DNA from: Theristus sp. LFF4_11
Taxonomy: Eukaryota; Nematoda; Chromadorea; Monhysterida; Xyalidae
Length of the DNA stretch: 64,000 nt
Assembly: GCA_030248135.1 (NCBI GenBank)
Contig: JASANC010002777.1
Location: 51,797-115,796, forward strand
Reading direction: 5' to 3'
Shown here: piece after piece, positions 35,901 to 45,275 of the stretch
Position numbering within the stretch: the stretch's first letter is position 1
How the letters are laid out: every line of letters starts with the position of its first letter
Made by a program: the position numbers and the translations under genes
The notes under the pieces: generated by a model
Databases searched by the model: none
Told to the model about the DNA's origin: nothing
The model's input: only the letters and a program-made list of their open reading frames with translations

Positions 35901-37342
35901 GTGTCAAGACCCACTACAGGGTTACCGTAATCCTTGAGCTCAAAATTTGACGTTTTATGACAATGCCGCATGTTTCTGACACAAATTTAATAGCTATTTC
36001 AAAGAAAAAACGCAGTTTCAGCAACTTCGTGTCAAGACCCAAAAACTACCGTAACCCTTGTATTTTGAACATACGAGTGTTTCCCGCCATTATCTGAACG
36101 GTTTCCAACATTCTAGTAAGTTTTCGCGACGATCAGGGTGATTTTGGAAAAATCGTGTCAAGACCCACTGCAGGGTTACCGTAATCCTTGAACTCCAAAT
36201 TTGACGTTTTATGACAATGCCGCATGTTTCTGACACAAATTTAACAGCTATTTCAAAGAAAAAACGCAGTTTCAGCAACTTCGTGTCAAGACCCAAAAAC
36301 TACCGTAACCCTTGTATTTTGAACATACGAATGTTTCCCGCCATTATCTGAATGGTTTCCAACATTCTAGTAAGTTTTCGTGACGATCAGGGTGATTTTG
36401 GAAAAATCGTGTCAAGACCCACTACAGGGTTACCGTAACCCGTGGTGTCGTTACCGTCATCCTAGGAGTCGTTACCGTACTCCCAAACCCAATTTTTTAA
36501 ATTTTAAAATTTTTTTAAAAAAACACCAACAGTTGGTGTTTTGTCACGTTTTTCACTGTTGGGTTGGGTTGGGTTAGTGTTTTGTCACGACCCATAAAAT
36601 GGATGGATGGTCAGACTAACATCAATCAGATAGCAGCCAACGATCAATGCACTTCTGGAGCGTCCAGCTTTGCAATGCACATAGACCCGTTTGTCAGTGT
36701 TCTCGAATGAGCGAATGAACTTTACGGCTGAACGAATGTCGGCCAACGACGGCGACGCCGTGAAATCTGGGGTGGGCAGCCAGAAATACTGAACACCGGC
36801 AGCTTCCCAGTCGGTTTTTCGTGCCAACCAGTCGTGTTCAATCTCATGACGCTCGTTCATGCACACCACACCACCCACTGATTCTTCCTCGATCAGCTGA
36901 CATTGAATAAAATAAAATTTAATAAAATAAAATGCAACAGAAAAACAATTTTACACATCATGAAAAGCACATGCAGTTAAGCATGTGCAATTTGTGCATT
37001 TGAACCAGGCATGCAGTTGCTGGGTGGTTGGTTGGACCAATGAACCAATAAAAGTGAGCCTAAATTTAGACGCAACCAACTGATGTCTATGATTTCCTGT
37101 TCGACTGTGCTTCTGCACTGAAATGATACGGAAATGAAACCCATTCACTGATTGTTCATTGCCTAAAGGTTAAACAAAACTCCAACTCCAACTTTGTTGA
37201 TCATGGATTTGAATGGGATGGCTCCAAGCACCACTGTGTCATCGATGCGACTGTACCACGGCCACCATTTGTTGTTCCAGCGATTTCTGACCAGATTGTA
37301 CGCCAAGGTCGGATAAAATGCCAAATTTGTGATGAAAGTCAT
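32908..37342 (-). CDS. PTPMT1: Phosphatidylglycerophosphatase / PTP mitochondrial 1
   Basis: Dual-specificity-type phosphatase that converts phosphatidylglycerophosphate to phosphatidylglycerol for cardiolipin synthesis at the inner mitochondrial membrane. Three phase-0 exons, 37342-37193, 36896-36621 and 33042-32908, give 186 aa (human 201). Exon 1: MTFITNLAFYPTLAYNLVRN and WYSRIDDTVVLGAIPF, the family N-terminus with its Trp/Tyr-rich lead. Exon 2: the catalytic loop HCKAGRSRS, with the CX5R nucleophile Cys near residue 125 and Arg near 131; the likely general acid Asp near 94 lies in PTPDF. Exon 3: helical tail NVAWDQMYHKRHQIQF then WLALNEYARRIY. Splice sites are strong (ID|GTTAGT; TTCTGTTTCAG|CGT). 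Intron 2 is 3.6 kb because it holds a D-family element and a large foldback element carrying a solo LTR. Confidence 0.95.
33345..33732. mobile_element. hAT-like MITE, family D copy 2
   Basis: Ends CATAGTTGTTCTGG and (reversed) CACAGTTGTTCTAGAGCTGA, with a G run after the left end and a C run before the right. Flanking 8-mers ACTGGCGT and CCCAGCGT are similar but diverged. The interior shares CAAAATTTTG and TATCTATCT.. blocks with D copy 1 at 37997. Lies in PTPMT1 intron 2. Confidence 0.65.
33901..36593. mobile_element. Mutator-like foldback element (long inverted arms, 9-bp TSD)
   Basis: The tips read GGGTCGTGACAAAACACCAA on the left and its reverse complement on the right. They are flanked by a perfect 9-bp duplication, ATAAAATGG, at 33892-33900 and 36594-36602; 9 bp is typical of Mutator-like elements. 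Inside the tips are (CCAACC)-type runs and a shared AT-rich block, then tandem copies of a 254-bp unit: five on the left (markers GTAGTGGGTC at 34121, 34375, 34629, 35257, 35511) and about three in reverse on the right. The arms meet near 35730. No transposase. It lies 27 nt inside PTPMT1 intron 2. Confidence 0.88.
34646..35015. mobile_element. Solo LTR inside the foldback element
   Basis: A 370-bp insertion that interrupts one 254-bp unit. It starts TGTGACGTAATAACC and ends GTTTGTAACA (TG...CA). It is flanked by a 4-bp duplication ACAC at 34642-34645 and 35016-35019, which restores the unit sequence when removed. It has a possible TATA box (CCTATATAATG, about 34804) and a later AATAAA at 34922. 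Size, termini and TSD fit a solo LTR left by recombination of an LTR retrotransposon. No coding sequence remains. Confidence 0.8.
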
Positions 37343-37598
37343 TGCTCGTGAAGTTTAGTGACTTATGTTATGTGTAGGCCAACCAATTTTTATAATAAAT
37401 AATGTTTAACAACCCTAGTCGTGTCGTGGCGTCGTCATCATAATTGATTGAATTTCAACCCTCCCGGTAAGCTTTCTTTCACTTGAGCTGGGGGTAATTA
37501 GTGGCGTTTTGAGGGTCAAAACGCAAGAAGAGGCATGATAACGGTCTGGACAAGAGGTTAATGAGGTCACCAAAACAAAATCTGAAAACGGGAGCATA
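37343..37598. other. Upstream flank of PTPMT1, repeat fragments
   Basis: GTGTAGGCCAACC at about 37372 matches the end of element E1. From about 37405 there is a piece of family A-like sequence in the order GTTTAACAACCCTAG, CACTTGAGCTGGGG, GAGGCATGATAACGGTCTGG. No gene. Confidence 0.5.
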
Positions 37599-37783
37599 GT
37601 TGTTCCAGTGGCCAGTTTTATAAAAGTGAGGAGTTGAGGAGTGAGGGAGGACTGTGGCCAGTTTTATAAAAGTGAGGAGTTGAGGAGTTTTACTCACTTT
37701 TTCTCTCTACTGAGAAGAAAATGGGTTTTATAAAGGTGAGGAGTTGAGGAGCGAGGAGTTGAGGAGTTGAGAAGTGTTTTGAG
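37599..37783. repeat. Minisatellite, GTTTTATAAAAGTGAGGAGTTGAGGAG
   Basis: Begins with CATAGTTGTTCCAG, the family D terminus, then gives three imperfect copies of a 27-60 bp unit (TTTTATAAAAGTGAGGAGTT, GAGGAGTGAGG, and so on). The matching right half (CTCCTCAATTTTT ... TTTTATAAAAGATTCCTCAA) lies beyond family A copy 2, near 38970-39030. A single older repeat was therefore split by the insertion of A2. Confidence 0.65.
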
Positions 37784-38953
37784 TAGGGTTGTTAAAAAAA
37801 CAAAAATCGTCATTTTTGTTTTTTTTAAAGAAAAAATTAAAAAAAAAAATTTCAAAAATCAAAGTTGTGCTAAATCAATCAGGGAGTTCGAAGAACCACA
37901 TATGATATGCAAGCGCCTCCGGAATGACTCCCGTATGGCGGAACTTTGGAGATTTTGTTTTGGTGACCTCAATTACCCCTTTTCCAAACCGTTACCCATA
38001 GTTGTTCTAGGGGGGGGGGGCCTGGGGGGGCCGGCCCCCCCCCCAAAAAAATTTTCGAATCTATCTCTATCAAACAGGTTTTTTTCGGCTCAGCTATTAT
38101 CTATCTAAAAAAATTTCTCAGCCAGCTATCTATCTGAAAAATTTTGTCTTCGAGGACATAAAATGAGTCAATTTTTGAGCAAAATTGACCATTTTTGCTC
38201 GTAATTCTTGAAAATTTCGCTACATTTAGGTAAAATACGCGCTTATACTTGATTTTTAGTGTATTTTTAGCATTATTTTGCTGTTTTTATAGCTTTTTAT
38301 TGTTTTAGCTATCTATCTATCAAATTTCAAAATTTTGACCGCCCCCCCCCAAAGTCACATGGCCCCCCCCCCAAAATTTTCCAGCTATCTATCTATCTAG
38401 AAAATTTGCTCCAGCTATCTATATCGCCCCCCCCCCAACCCCTCGGCTCTGGAACAACTATGCCGTTACCATGCCTCTTCTAGTGTTTTGACCCCCAAAA
38501 CGTCACTTATTGTACCCAGCCCAAGTGAAAATACACATACCGGCATGAAATTCGATCAAATCTGATGATGTGTCGCGACGGCAGGACACGAAACGGCAAC
38601 CAGACAACGTAACGATTGCAAACGGAGCAGCTTGGACGCTCAAATTTAGATTGCGAGGCGAATCGTCAGCTTATCTGCATCGGAAATGGTAAGCCAACCT
38701 TTGGGACGCTCAAAAACTTCATCTCAGATGTTGTATAAGCCTGAAATCAGTCGGTAAAACGGTCCAAAATCGACTGCAAAAGGTTTTACGAGGTAATATC
38801 AAAGAAAATTTTTGTTGAACTTTCGAAAAATTGTGCCAAAATTGAGGTTTTCAGAGCATATTAGAGAAAAAATTTTCGAATTTAAAAAAAAATCGGCATT
38901 TTTGTTTTTTTTAATCACTTTTTTTAAATTTTGATTTTTGTTTAACAACCCTA
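37784..38953. mobile_element. hAT-like MITE, family A copy 2 (interrupted by D1)
   Basis: Reverse orientation relative to copy 1. The ends TAGGGTTGTTAAAAAAACAA and (reversed) TAGGGTTGTTAAACAAAAAT are both present. A perfect 8-bp duplication, GTTTTGAG, lies at 37776-37783 and 38954-38961. Removing the nested element at 37997-38462 gives about 700 bp, the length of copy 1. Confidence 0.9.
37997..38462. mobile_element. hAT-like MITE, family D copy 1 (nested in A2)
   Basis: Ends CATAGTTGTTCTAG and (reversed) CATAGTTGTTCCAGAGC. A perfect 8-bp duplication, CCGTTACC, lies at 37989-37996 and 38463-38470; the uninterrupted family A sequence (20902 region, reversed) has this 8-mer once. Long G run after the left end, C runs before the right. 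Confidence 0.9.
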
Positions 38954-38961
38954 GTTTTGAG

Positions 38962-39480
38962 AAGTAAATTTTCTCCTCAATTTTTGTTCGGTTTTATAAA
39001 AGATTCCTCAACTCTTCAACTACTCAAAAAATCTTACAAGTTATCTTACAAAAAATTTAATTTAAATTTATTTAAATTTAAATTTAAAATTTAAAAGTCA
39101 AATTCGACTTGTAAAAATTTGAATAGCATGTTTTTTGGCGGTTTGGTTTGATTTTGTCGCCGGTTTTGATGAAAAAACACGATAATTTTTGGTTTTCTTT
39201 CATTCAGACTTGGTTTACAAGCAGAAACAGCAACAGTGAGACGGAAAATTCACCGCTGAAAAAACGAGAATCGCGCTCTCGGTAGTTTTGAGAAGTGAAT
39301 TTTTAACACGTGTTCAATTCACTCCTCTCTTAGGGGGGGGGTGTACCCCCACCTCACCCCCCGCCCACGGTACTGTTCGTGTCGTGTCTTCGCGACATCA
39401 TCAGAATTAATCGAATTTCAAGCCGGTATGTGTGTTTTCACTTGAGCTTAGGACAATTAGTGATGTTTTGGGTTAGGGGG
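38962..39480. other. Repeat fragments, no gene
   Basis: Right half of the TTTTATAAAAG minisatellite, AT-rich sequence with short palindromes of TTTAAATT, a G/C-run fragment ending GCCCACGGTACTG at about 39375 (a family B end), and a short piece of family A core (CGCGACATCATCAGAATTAA ... GACAATTAGTGATGTTTTGG). Confidence 0.5.
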
Positions 39481-40447
39481 CAGTACCGTGGGCCCAAAAA
39501 AAATTTCGAAAGGGGGGGGGTATGGTACAGTAGCGAAAGCGGGACCTTGGGTGAGGGGGGGGTGTTTGCCAAATTTTAGAGGGGGGTGTCAGGTGCCTTC
39601 TGGGGGGGGGGGTGCACGGGCAGCAAATTTTCCTGAGGGGGGGTGCACTGGCAGAAAAATTTCGTGAGGGGGGTGCACGGGATCGCACGGGTAATACCAA
39701 ATTTTTGCCTTAGAAAAACACAGAAATTCTTGTAAAATACAGAATATTTTGTGCAAACAAGCTGCTTGTTTGGGCAGAAACAACAAAATATATGCAGGTA
39801 CAGACACAAACGTCAAGAAAAATGCAAAAATTACGGTATTTTTGGAAAAAAATAAGATGAGATTGACCACCGTGAGGGGGGGTGCGATCCCGTGTTTTCT
39901 CGCGGAGGGGGGTGGGGGGAGTCTAGTACCCGTGTCGAGGTAAAGGGGGGGAGGGGGGTACACGGGTATCTGCCCGTGCACGGGCAGGATTTTCGGCTGA
40001 GGGGGGGGGGTGGACCGTGGACCCCCCACCCCCCCGCACTTTTTATTAATTTTCTGTGGGGGGTCCACCCCTCCCACCCTCCATGATGTTTTTTCGCTTA
40101 AATTTTGAAGGAAAAACGCTAAATTTTGCTGCAAAATCTTTGAAATTACGATGAAGGTGGTCAAGTTATCATATATTCAGCTTATATTATGGACGTTATA
40201 GACAAAAAATCATGATTTTCGAAAAAAAATTTTAGGGTGTGCAAAAAATTTGGGGGGGGTCTCCGCCAGACAAAATTTCATGGGGGGTGTGGCGGGTGTC
40301 GGCCAAATTTTCGAGGGGGTGCCCGGTTTTAGGGGGGGTGGCACGGTGCCGACCGTCGGGGGCGGCACCGTGCCACCCCCCTAAAACCGGGCACCCCCCC
40401 CCCATCGGACCCCCCCCTCGAAATTGGCCGACACCCCCCCCCCACAC
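39481..40447. mobile_element. G-rich elements B copy 2 and B' copy 2 (damaged, nested)
   Basis: Family B end CAGTACCGTGGGCCCAAAAA at 39481, then at 39528 the B' end CAGTAGCGAAAGCGGGACC. The B' interior matches 19846-20376 closely, including TGCAAACAAGCTGCTTGTTT. The B' right end is lost (CGCACTTTTTATTAA instead of CGCACTTTCGCTACTG), and the text continues directly into B interior sequence (TTTTCGCTTAAATTTTGAAG). A deletion or gene conversion joined them. ORFs here are proline- or glycine-rich artefacts of the C/G runs. Confidence 0.65.
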
Positions 40448-41047
40448 TAGGGTTGTTAACAGTACCGTGGGCGGGGTACACCCCCCCCCCCAGAGCACCA
40501 GAGACCGTCGGGTGGGGGGGGGTGGGAGGGGGCACCGTGCCCCCCCCCCTAAAACCGGGCACCCCCCCCCCCCCCAGAGCACCAGAGACCGTCGGGTGGG
40601 GGGGTGGAGGGGGGGCACCGTGCCACCCCCCTAAAACCGGGCACCCCCCCATCGGACCCCCCTCGAAAATTTGGCCGACACCCCCCACACCCCCCATGAA
40701 ATTTTGTCTGGCGGAGACCCCCCAAAATTTTCCGTACACCCTAAAATTTTTTTCGAAAATCATGATTTTTTGTCTATAAAGTCCATAATATAAGCTGAAT
40801 ATATGATAACTTGATCATCTTCATTGTCATTTCAAAGATTTTGCAGCAAAATTTAACGTTTTTCCTTCAAAATTTAAGCGAAAAAATATCATGGGGGGTG
40901 GGGGGGTGGGGGGGTGGACCCCCCACAGAAAATTTTGAAAAAATGCACCCCCCCATGGGACCCCATGGGGTGGGGGTCCCACGTTACCATAGGTTGGACC
41001 CCCCTCACTTTTTGGTCGGCACCCCCCCCCCCCCACGGCACCATACC

Positions 41048-42808
41048 TAGGGTTGTTAAACAAAAATGAAAATTTAAAAAAAAAATGATAAAAAAAACAA
41101 AAATGCCGATTTTTTTTTTAAATTCGAAAAAATTTCCTCTAATATGCTCTGAAAACCTCAATTTTGGCACAATTTTTCGAAAGTTCAACAAAAATTTTCT
41201 TTGATTATACCCGGAGTGCTACATTATGAAAGAAATGCACATGCATCTTCATCAAAAATCCATTCCACTGGTACGGGTGCAGCGGCTGCACACGCACAGC
41301 ATTTTACTCATCTGTGGAGAAGTGTCGGAAACCTATCTGTAATACTTGTCGATGTGGAAACTGGATCAGAAAACAAACTGGAACGATGGACTGATTCCAT
41401 TTAGCGTTGCGTTATCAGTCTCTCCTTCAATTCACCAGTTTTTTATTGTTTCAAAGGCTGTTAGCTCTGTATCTGTTTGTCTGTCTGTTCTCCCTGCTGT
41501 GCCACAGTGCAAGCAAAAAAAGTGACGATGTGTGCTGTTCTGTTTGACGTGAGTCGTGAGGCATACAATTAAACTTGATTGATTTATGAAAATCGGCTAA
41601 AATCACTTTTTTCAGTGATGTTTTCGTGTCTCTTGTTCAGTTCGTCCGATTTCCGTCTGCGATTGCTGCCTGATTGGATTGTACTGTGCCATGAGTGAGT
41701 TTAGCTGCCACAAATTTTTGATAGGGCACAAAGTTGTTCTAGCCACAACCGCTCGAATGTGCGTCCAGAAATTGTTCGTCGTTGTAGCCTGGTCTGGTGG
41801 TGATATCACCAATCAACGTGCCCGATTCATTTTTCATTTGTTTTTCTGGGCAAGCCAATCAGGGCGCGATCAACCAACCGACCTTTATTTCGATCTTCAT
41901 TTTAAGATTTCTGTTTATGGTCATCATGGTCTTGTGCACCATGCAACCAATCATTTGTTTGTGTCTCTGAGTCAACCAATCAGAATCTCTGGCATCTCTG
42001 AGATCGCGAACAACGGCCGAAAGCACACGAATGGCGCCGCTTCAGCTTCTTCACTACGTTCCTTAATTCAAGAAGTTGCAACAAGGAATTGCTTTTTCTC
42101 TCTTTGATTGAAAAACTAAACGACAGAAAACTAAATGAGTTTGGCTGCCACACCTTTTTAAAACGTCTTTTTCTTTTTGTAAAGCGTGAGTACTTATAAT
42201 TCACGCTCCGGTTTTTTTGCTGTTTAGTACAAATTATTTCTTTCCCTATGTAGGCCAACCGATTATACCTCGTAAAACCTTTAGCAGTCGATTTTGGGCC
42301 GTTTTACCGACTGATTTTAGGCTTCGACAACATCTGCGATGAAGTTTTTGAGCGTCCCAAAGCTTAGCCTACCATTTCCGATGCAGATAAGGTGACGATT
42401 CGCCTCGCAGAGCGTCCGATTGTGCTCGCTGCTGCGTTTGCAAGCGCTACGTTGTCTGGTTGCTGCTTCGTGTCGTGTCGTCGCGACACCATCAGAAGAA
42501 TTGATCGAATTTCAAGGCGGTATGTTTGTCTTCACTTTAGCATTAGCTTAGCTGGGGACAATTAGTGACGTTTTGGAGGTCAAAACACAAGAAGAGGCAT
42601 GGTGACGGTTTGGAAAAGGGGTAATTGAGGTCACCAAAACAAAATCTGCAAAGTTCCGCCATACGGGAGTCATTCGGGAGGCGCTTGCATATCATATGTG
42701 GTTCTTCGGACTCCCTGATTGATTTAGCACAACTTTGATTTAAAAAAATTTAAAAAAAAAAATTTTTTTAAACAAAAATGACGATTTTTGTTTTTTTTAA
42801 CAACCCTA
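41048..42808. mobile_element. hAT-like MITE, family A copy 3 (nested in B3)
   Basis: Ends TAGGGTTGTTAAACAAAAAT and (reversed) TAGGGTTGTTAAAAAAAACA. A perfect 8-bp duplication, ACCATACC, lies at 41040-41047 and 42809-42816. Interrupted by E1; without it the element is about 710 bp. Confidence 0.9.
41212..42260. mobile_element. Element E1 (nested in A3), with possible captured sequence
   Basis: An insertion of about 1.05 kb flanked by GATTATACC at 41203-41211 and 42261-42269. Ends CGGAGTGCTACATTA... and (reversed) CGGTTGGCCTACATAGGG are weakly similar, so an 8-bp TSD (ATTATACC) with short TIRs is plausible. The TAGGCCAACC end recurs at 17404 and 37372. Near the left end an open frame reads HLWRSVGNLSVILVDVETGS and stops after WTDSI at 41403, followed by a 3'-UTR-like tract. 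A further ORF (41679-42107) is unrecognised. Confidence 0.65.
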
Positions 42809-43018
42809 ACCATACCCCCCCTTCGAAAATTGTTTTGGGCCCACGGTACTGGTTGTTAAACAAAAATGAAAATTAAAAAAAAAAGTGATTAAAAAAAACA
42901 AAAATGCCGATTTTTTTTAAATTCGAAAAATTTTCCTCTAAAATGCTCTGAGCGTTACGTTGTCTGGTTGCCGTTTCGTGCCCTGCCGTCGCGACACATC
43001 ATCAGAATTGATCCAATA

Positions 43019-43286
43019 AGCTTTGCCTACATTACTAAACCAAAGCCCAGTTTACAGTCTGTTTTGTTGTTTAGTTCGGTTTCAATGAAGTCGTTGTAGG
43101 TTCCTAATCCTAAGCCCAATCCTAATCCTACTGAAGTCGTTGTAGGTTCCTAATCCTAAACCTAATCCTAATCCTAAGTGAAGCCTTTTTAACAAAGTGA
43201 AAGTGCCTTGATTGACAGCTTTGTTGAAGGGGTGAAACATTGGGATCAGGGATCAGCTCCGACTCCGGTTTAGCTTTGTAGTTTTA
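43019..43286. repeat. TTAGG-like runs and fragments
   Basis: GTTCCTAATCCTAA.CC units repeat twice (about 43090-43180) with AAGTCGTTGTAGGTTCC, matching 21183-21240. Part of the dispersed telomere-like family. Confidence 0.5.
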
Positions 43287-43557
43287 CGGAATTTCAAGCC
43301 GGTATGTGTATTTTCACTTGGGCTGGGGACAATTAGTGACGTTTTGGGGGTCAAAACACTAGAAGAGGCATGGTAATTGGTAACGGTTTGGAAAAGGGGT
43401 AATTGAGGTTACCAAAACAAAATCTCTAAAGTTCCGCCATATGGGAGTCATTCCGGAGGCGCTTGCATATCATATGTGGTTCTTCGAACTCCCTGATTGA
43501 TTTAGCACAACTTTGATTTTTGTAATTAAAAAAAAAATTTGTTTTTTTAACAACCCT
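43287..43557. mobile_element. Family A copy 5 (left-truncated)
   Basis: Begins inside the core (GGAATTTCAAGCCGGTATGTG) and runs to the family end TTTTTTTAACAACCCT. It is followed by CCCTAC, and by GC after the B4 insertion, so its right flank resembles the CCCTACGC target of copy 1. Confidence 0.7.
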
Positions 43558-43563
43558 CCCTAC

Positions 43564-44887
43564 CAGTACCGAAGACGAGGGGGGTGGGGGGGTACACCTA
43601 GAGATGTAAGGGTCAAAAAAAATTTTTTTTTTTTAAATTTTTTTTTTAAAAAAAAGTAAAAAAAAATGAGCATTTTTTTTTTATTTTTTTTATTAAAAAT
43701 TTTTGAAATTTTTTCTTTAATGTGCCCTGAAAATGCCGTTTTTGGCATAATTTTTCGAAAGTTCAACAAAAATTTTCTTTGACTTTACCTTGTCACTTAG
43801 TCTTCAACGCTGCAGGTGGTATTCTGGATTGATTTATCGACTGTTTTCAGCCTTGGTGAGTGATGATCGACTCGCGCATTGAAGTACTTGAGCGTCGCAA
43901 AGGCTAGTTCAACAAATTCCGATGTCGCTAAGGTGAGATAGAAGCAGAGAACTCACATTTACGCATCGTTTTTCAGGATCTCGAAAGGTGGAAATTGCAC
44001 TGTCTGCCACTGCAAGCGTAACTTCGTTGGTTGCTCGTTGCTGTTTCGCCTCGTGTCGTCAGCGTGATCACACCGGTTTGTTGTGGAACTTGTTTCCATG
44101 TTATTTGAGGTGAATTGAGAGGCAAAACACGAGACGTGATGTCGTCGGTGGGAAAATGGGGTCGCCGAAACCAAGTCTGAAATTTTCACCCTCCTCCCAT
44201 ATGAGTGGGGGTCATATGGTAAGTCGGTGGCTCCTCAGATGGTGATATTCGGACTCCCTGAAAAATTCTGAACAACTTTCATTTTTAAAAAAAAAAATTT
44301 AAAAAAAAAATTTTTTTTTTTTAAAAAAAGAAAAAAAATAGAAAATTTTTTTTTTCTTGACATCTCTAGGTACACCCCCCCCAGAGCACCCGAGACCTCC
44401 GCGTGGGGGGGGGGTGGGGGGGTCACGCGACACCCACCCCCCAAAACCTGACACTGGACCATCCACACCCCCCCTCGAAATTTGCTAGACACCCCCCCCA
44501 CCCCCCCCCCTAGATGGACCTAAGTAACAGTGACACCCCCCAAAAATTTTCTCGGACCACTCAAAAATCATGAATTTTTGCTCAAAAATCATGATTTTTT
44601 GTCTTTAAAGACCATAATATAAGCTAAATATATGATAACTTGACATTCTTCATTGTAATCTCAAAGATTTTGCAGCAAAATTTAGTGTTTTTCCTTCAAA
44701 ATTTAAGCGAAAAAATCTCATGGGTGGGGTGGGGGGTGTGCACCCCCCCCCAGAAAATTTTCTACAATAGTGCACCCCCCCCATGGCCCACGCCTGGGGG
44801 GGGTGTCACTGTACCATGACTGACACCCCCCCCACTGAAAAAATTTCGGCACCCCCCCTCGAAAATTTGCTTTCGCCTTCGGTACTG
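43564..44887. mobile_element. G-rich hAT-like element, family B copy 4 (interrupted by C1)
   Basis: Ends CAGTACCGAAGACGAGG and (reversed) CAGTACCGAAGGCGAAAG. A perfect 8-bp duplication, CTCCCTAC, lies at 43556-43563 and 44888-44895. The interior includes ATATATGATAACTTGACATT, TTTTCCTTCAAAATTTAAGC and the usual C/G runs. Confidence 0.9.
43599..44368. mobile_element. hAT-like MITE, family C copy (nested in B4)
   Basis: Ends TAGAGATGTAAGGGTCAA and (reversed) TAGAGATGTCAAGAAAAA. A perfect 8-bp duplication, GGTACACC, lies at 43591-43598 and 44369-44376. The layout (T/A-rich arms, TTTTTCGAAAGTTCAACAAA, then a unique middle) parallels family A, so C looks like a diverged sister of A. Confidence 0.9.
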
Positions 44888-44895
44888 CTCCCTAC

Positions 44896-45275
44896 GCACG
44901 CCCAGCGTTTACCCAAATTTTCAAATTCACATTTTCTTTCAGCAAAATAATATTTGTCATTGGTAAAAGAAAGAGAAGCGGACTCGGGCGGGAGCTTGTG
45001 TGATAATGGCGTTTCAAAATCATGGTGATTCGGTATGTCTGTCTTTGTCCTCGGTGTCAGTCAACTGTGACCTGACCTGTTTTATTTTTTGTTCAGTGAA
45101 AAATTAGCTGTGTTCGTTCGTCTGTGATTTGTCGTTTTGTGTTGTTTTTATCTTTTTCGTTTTTTTTGCTGAAATCGCAACTCGTGTCAAGTCATCCGTT
45201 GCGTAGTATGGTTTTTTGTCAAACAAAACCTAACCAGCAGACTTGAAAAATTAAATCAAATAAATTTAATTACGG
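44896..45275 (+). promoter_or_regulatory. Upstream region of PDCD4
   Basis: Contains a short ATG-led piece at 45006-45032 ending TTCG|GTATGTCTG, a good donor. If spliced to the acceptor AACCAGCAG near 45240 it would meet a TGA, so it is more likely a 5' UTR exon with an upstream ATG than coding. Confidence 0.4.

Larger units (their letters stand above)
40460..42851. mobile_element. G-rich hAT-like element, family B copy 3 (nested in A4)
   Basis: Ends CAGTACCGTGGGCGGGG and (reversed) CAGTACCGTGGGCCCAAAAC. A perfect 8-bp duplication, GTTGTTAA, lies at 40452-40459 and 42852-42859. Runs of 6-12 G or C alternate with GTGGGACCCC, CGGCCAAATTTTCGA and ATATATGATAACTTG blocks common to all B copies. 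Interrupted by A3. No transposase. Confidence 0.88.
40448..43018. mobile_element. hAT-like MITE, family A copy 4 (host of the nest, right end truncated)
   Basis: Starts TAGGGTTGTTAA at 40448, is interrupted by B copy 3, and resumes GTTGTTAAACAAAAATG at 42852 with the usual core to about 43018. There it loses homology in CATCAGAATTGATCC. Only the outermost few hundred bases belong to this copy. Confidence 0.75.

Noticed and set aside
40232..40779. Long ORFs on both strands rich in Pro, Gly and His
   Set aside because: They are translations of C/G homopolymer runs in families B and B'; both strands and several frames stay open for the same reason.
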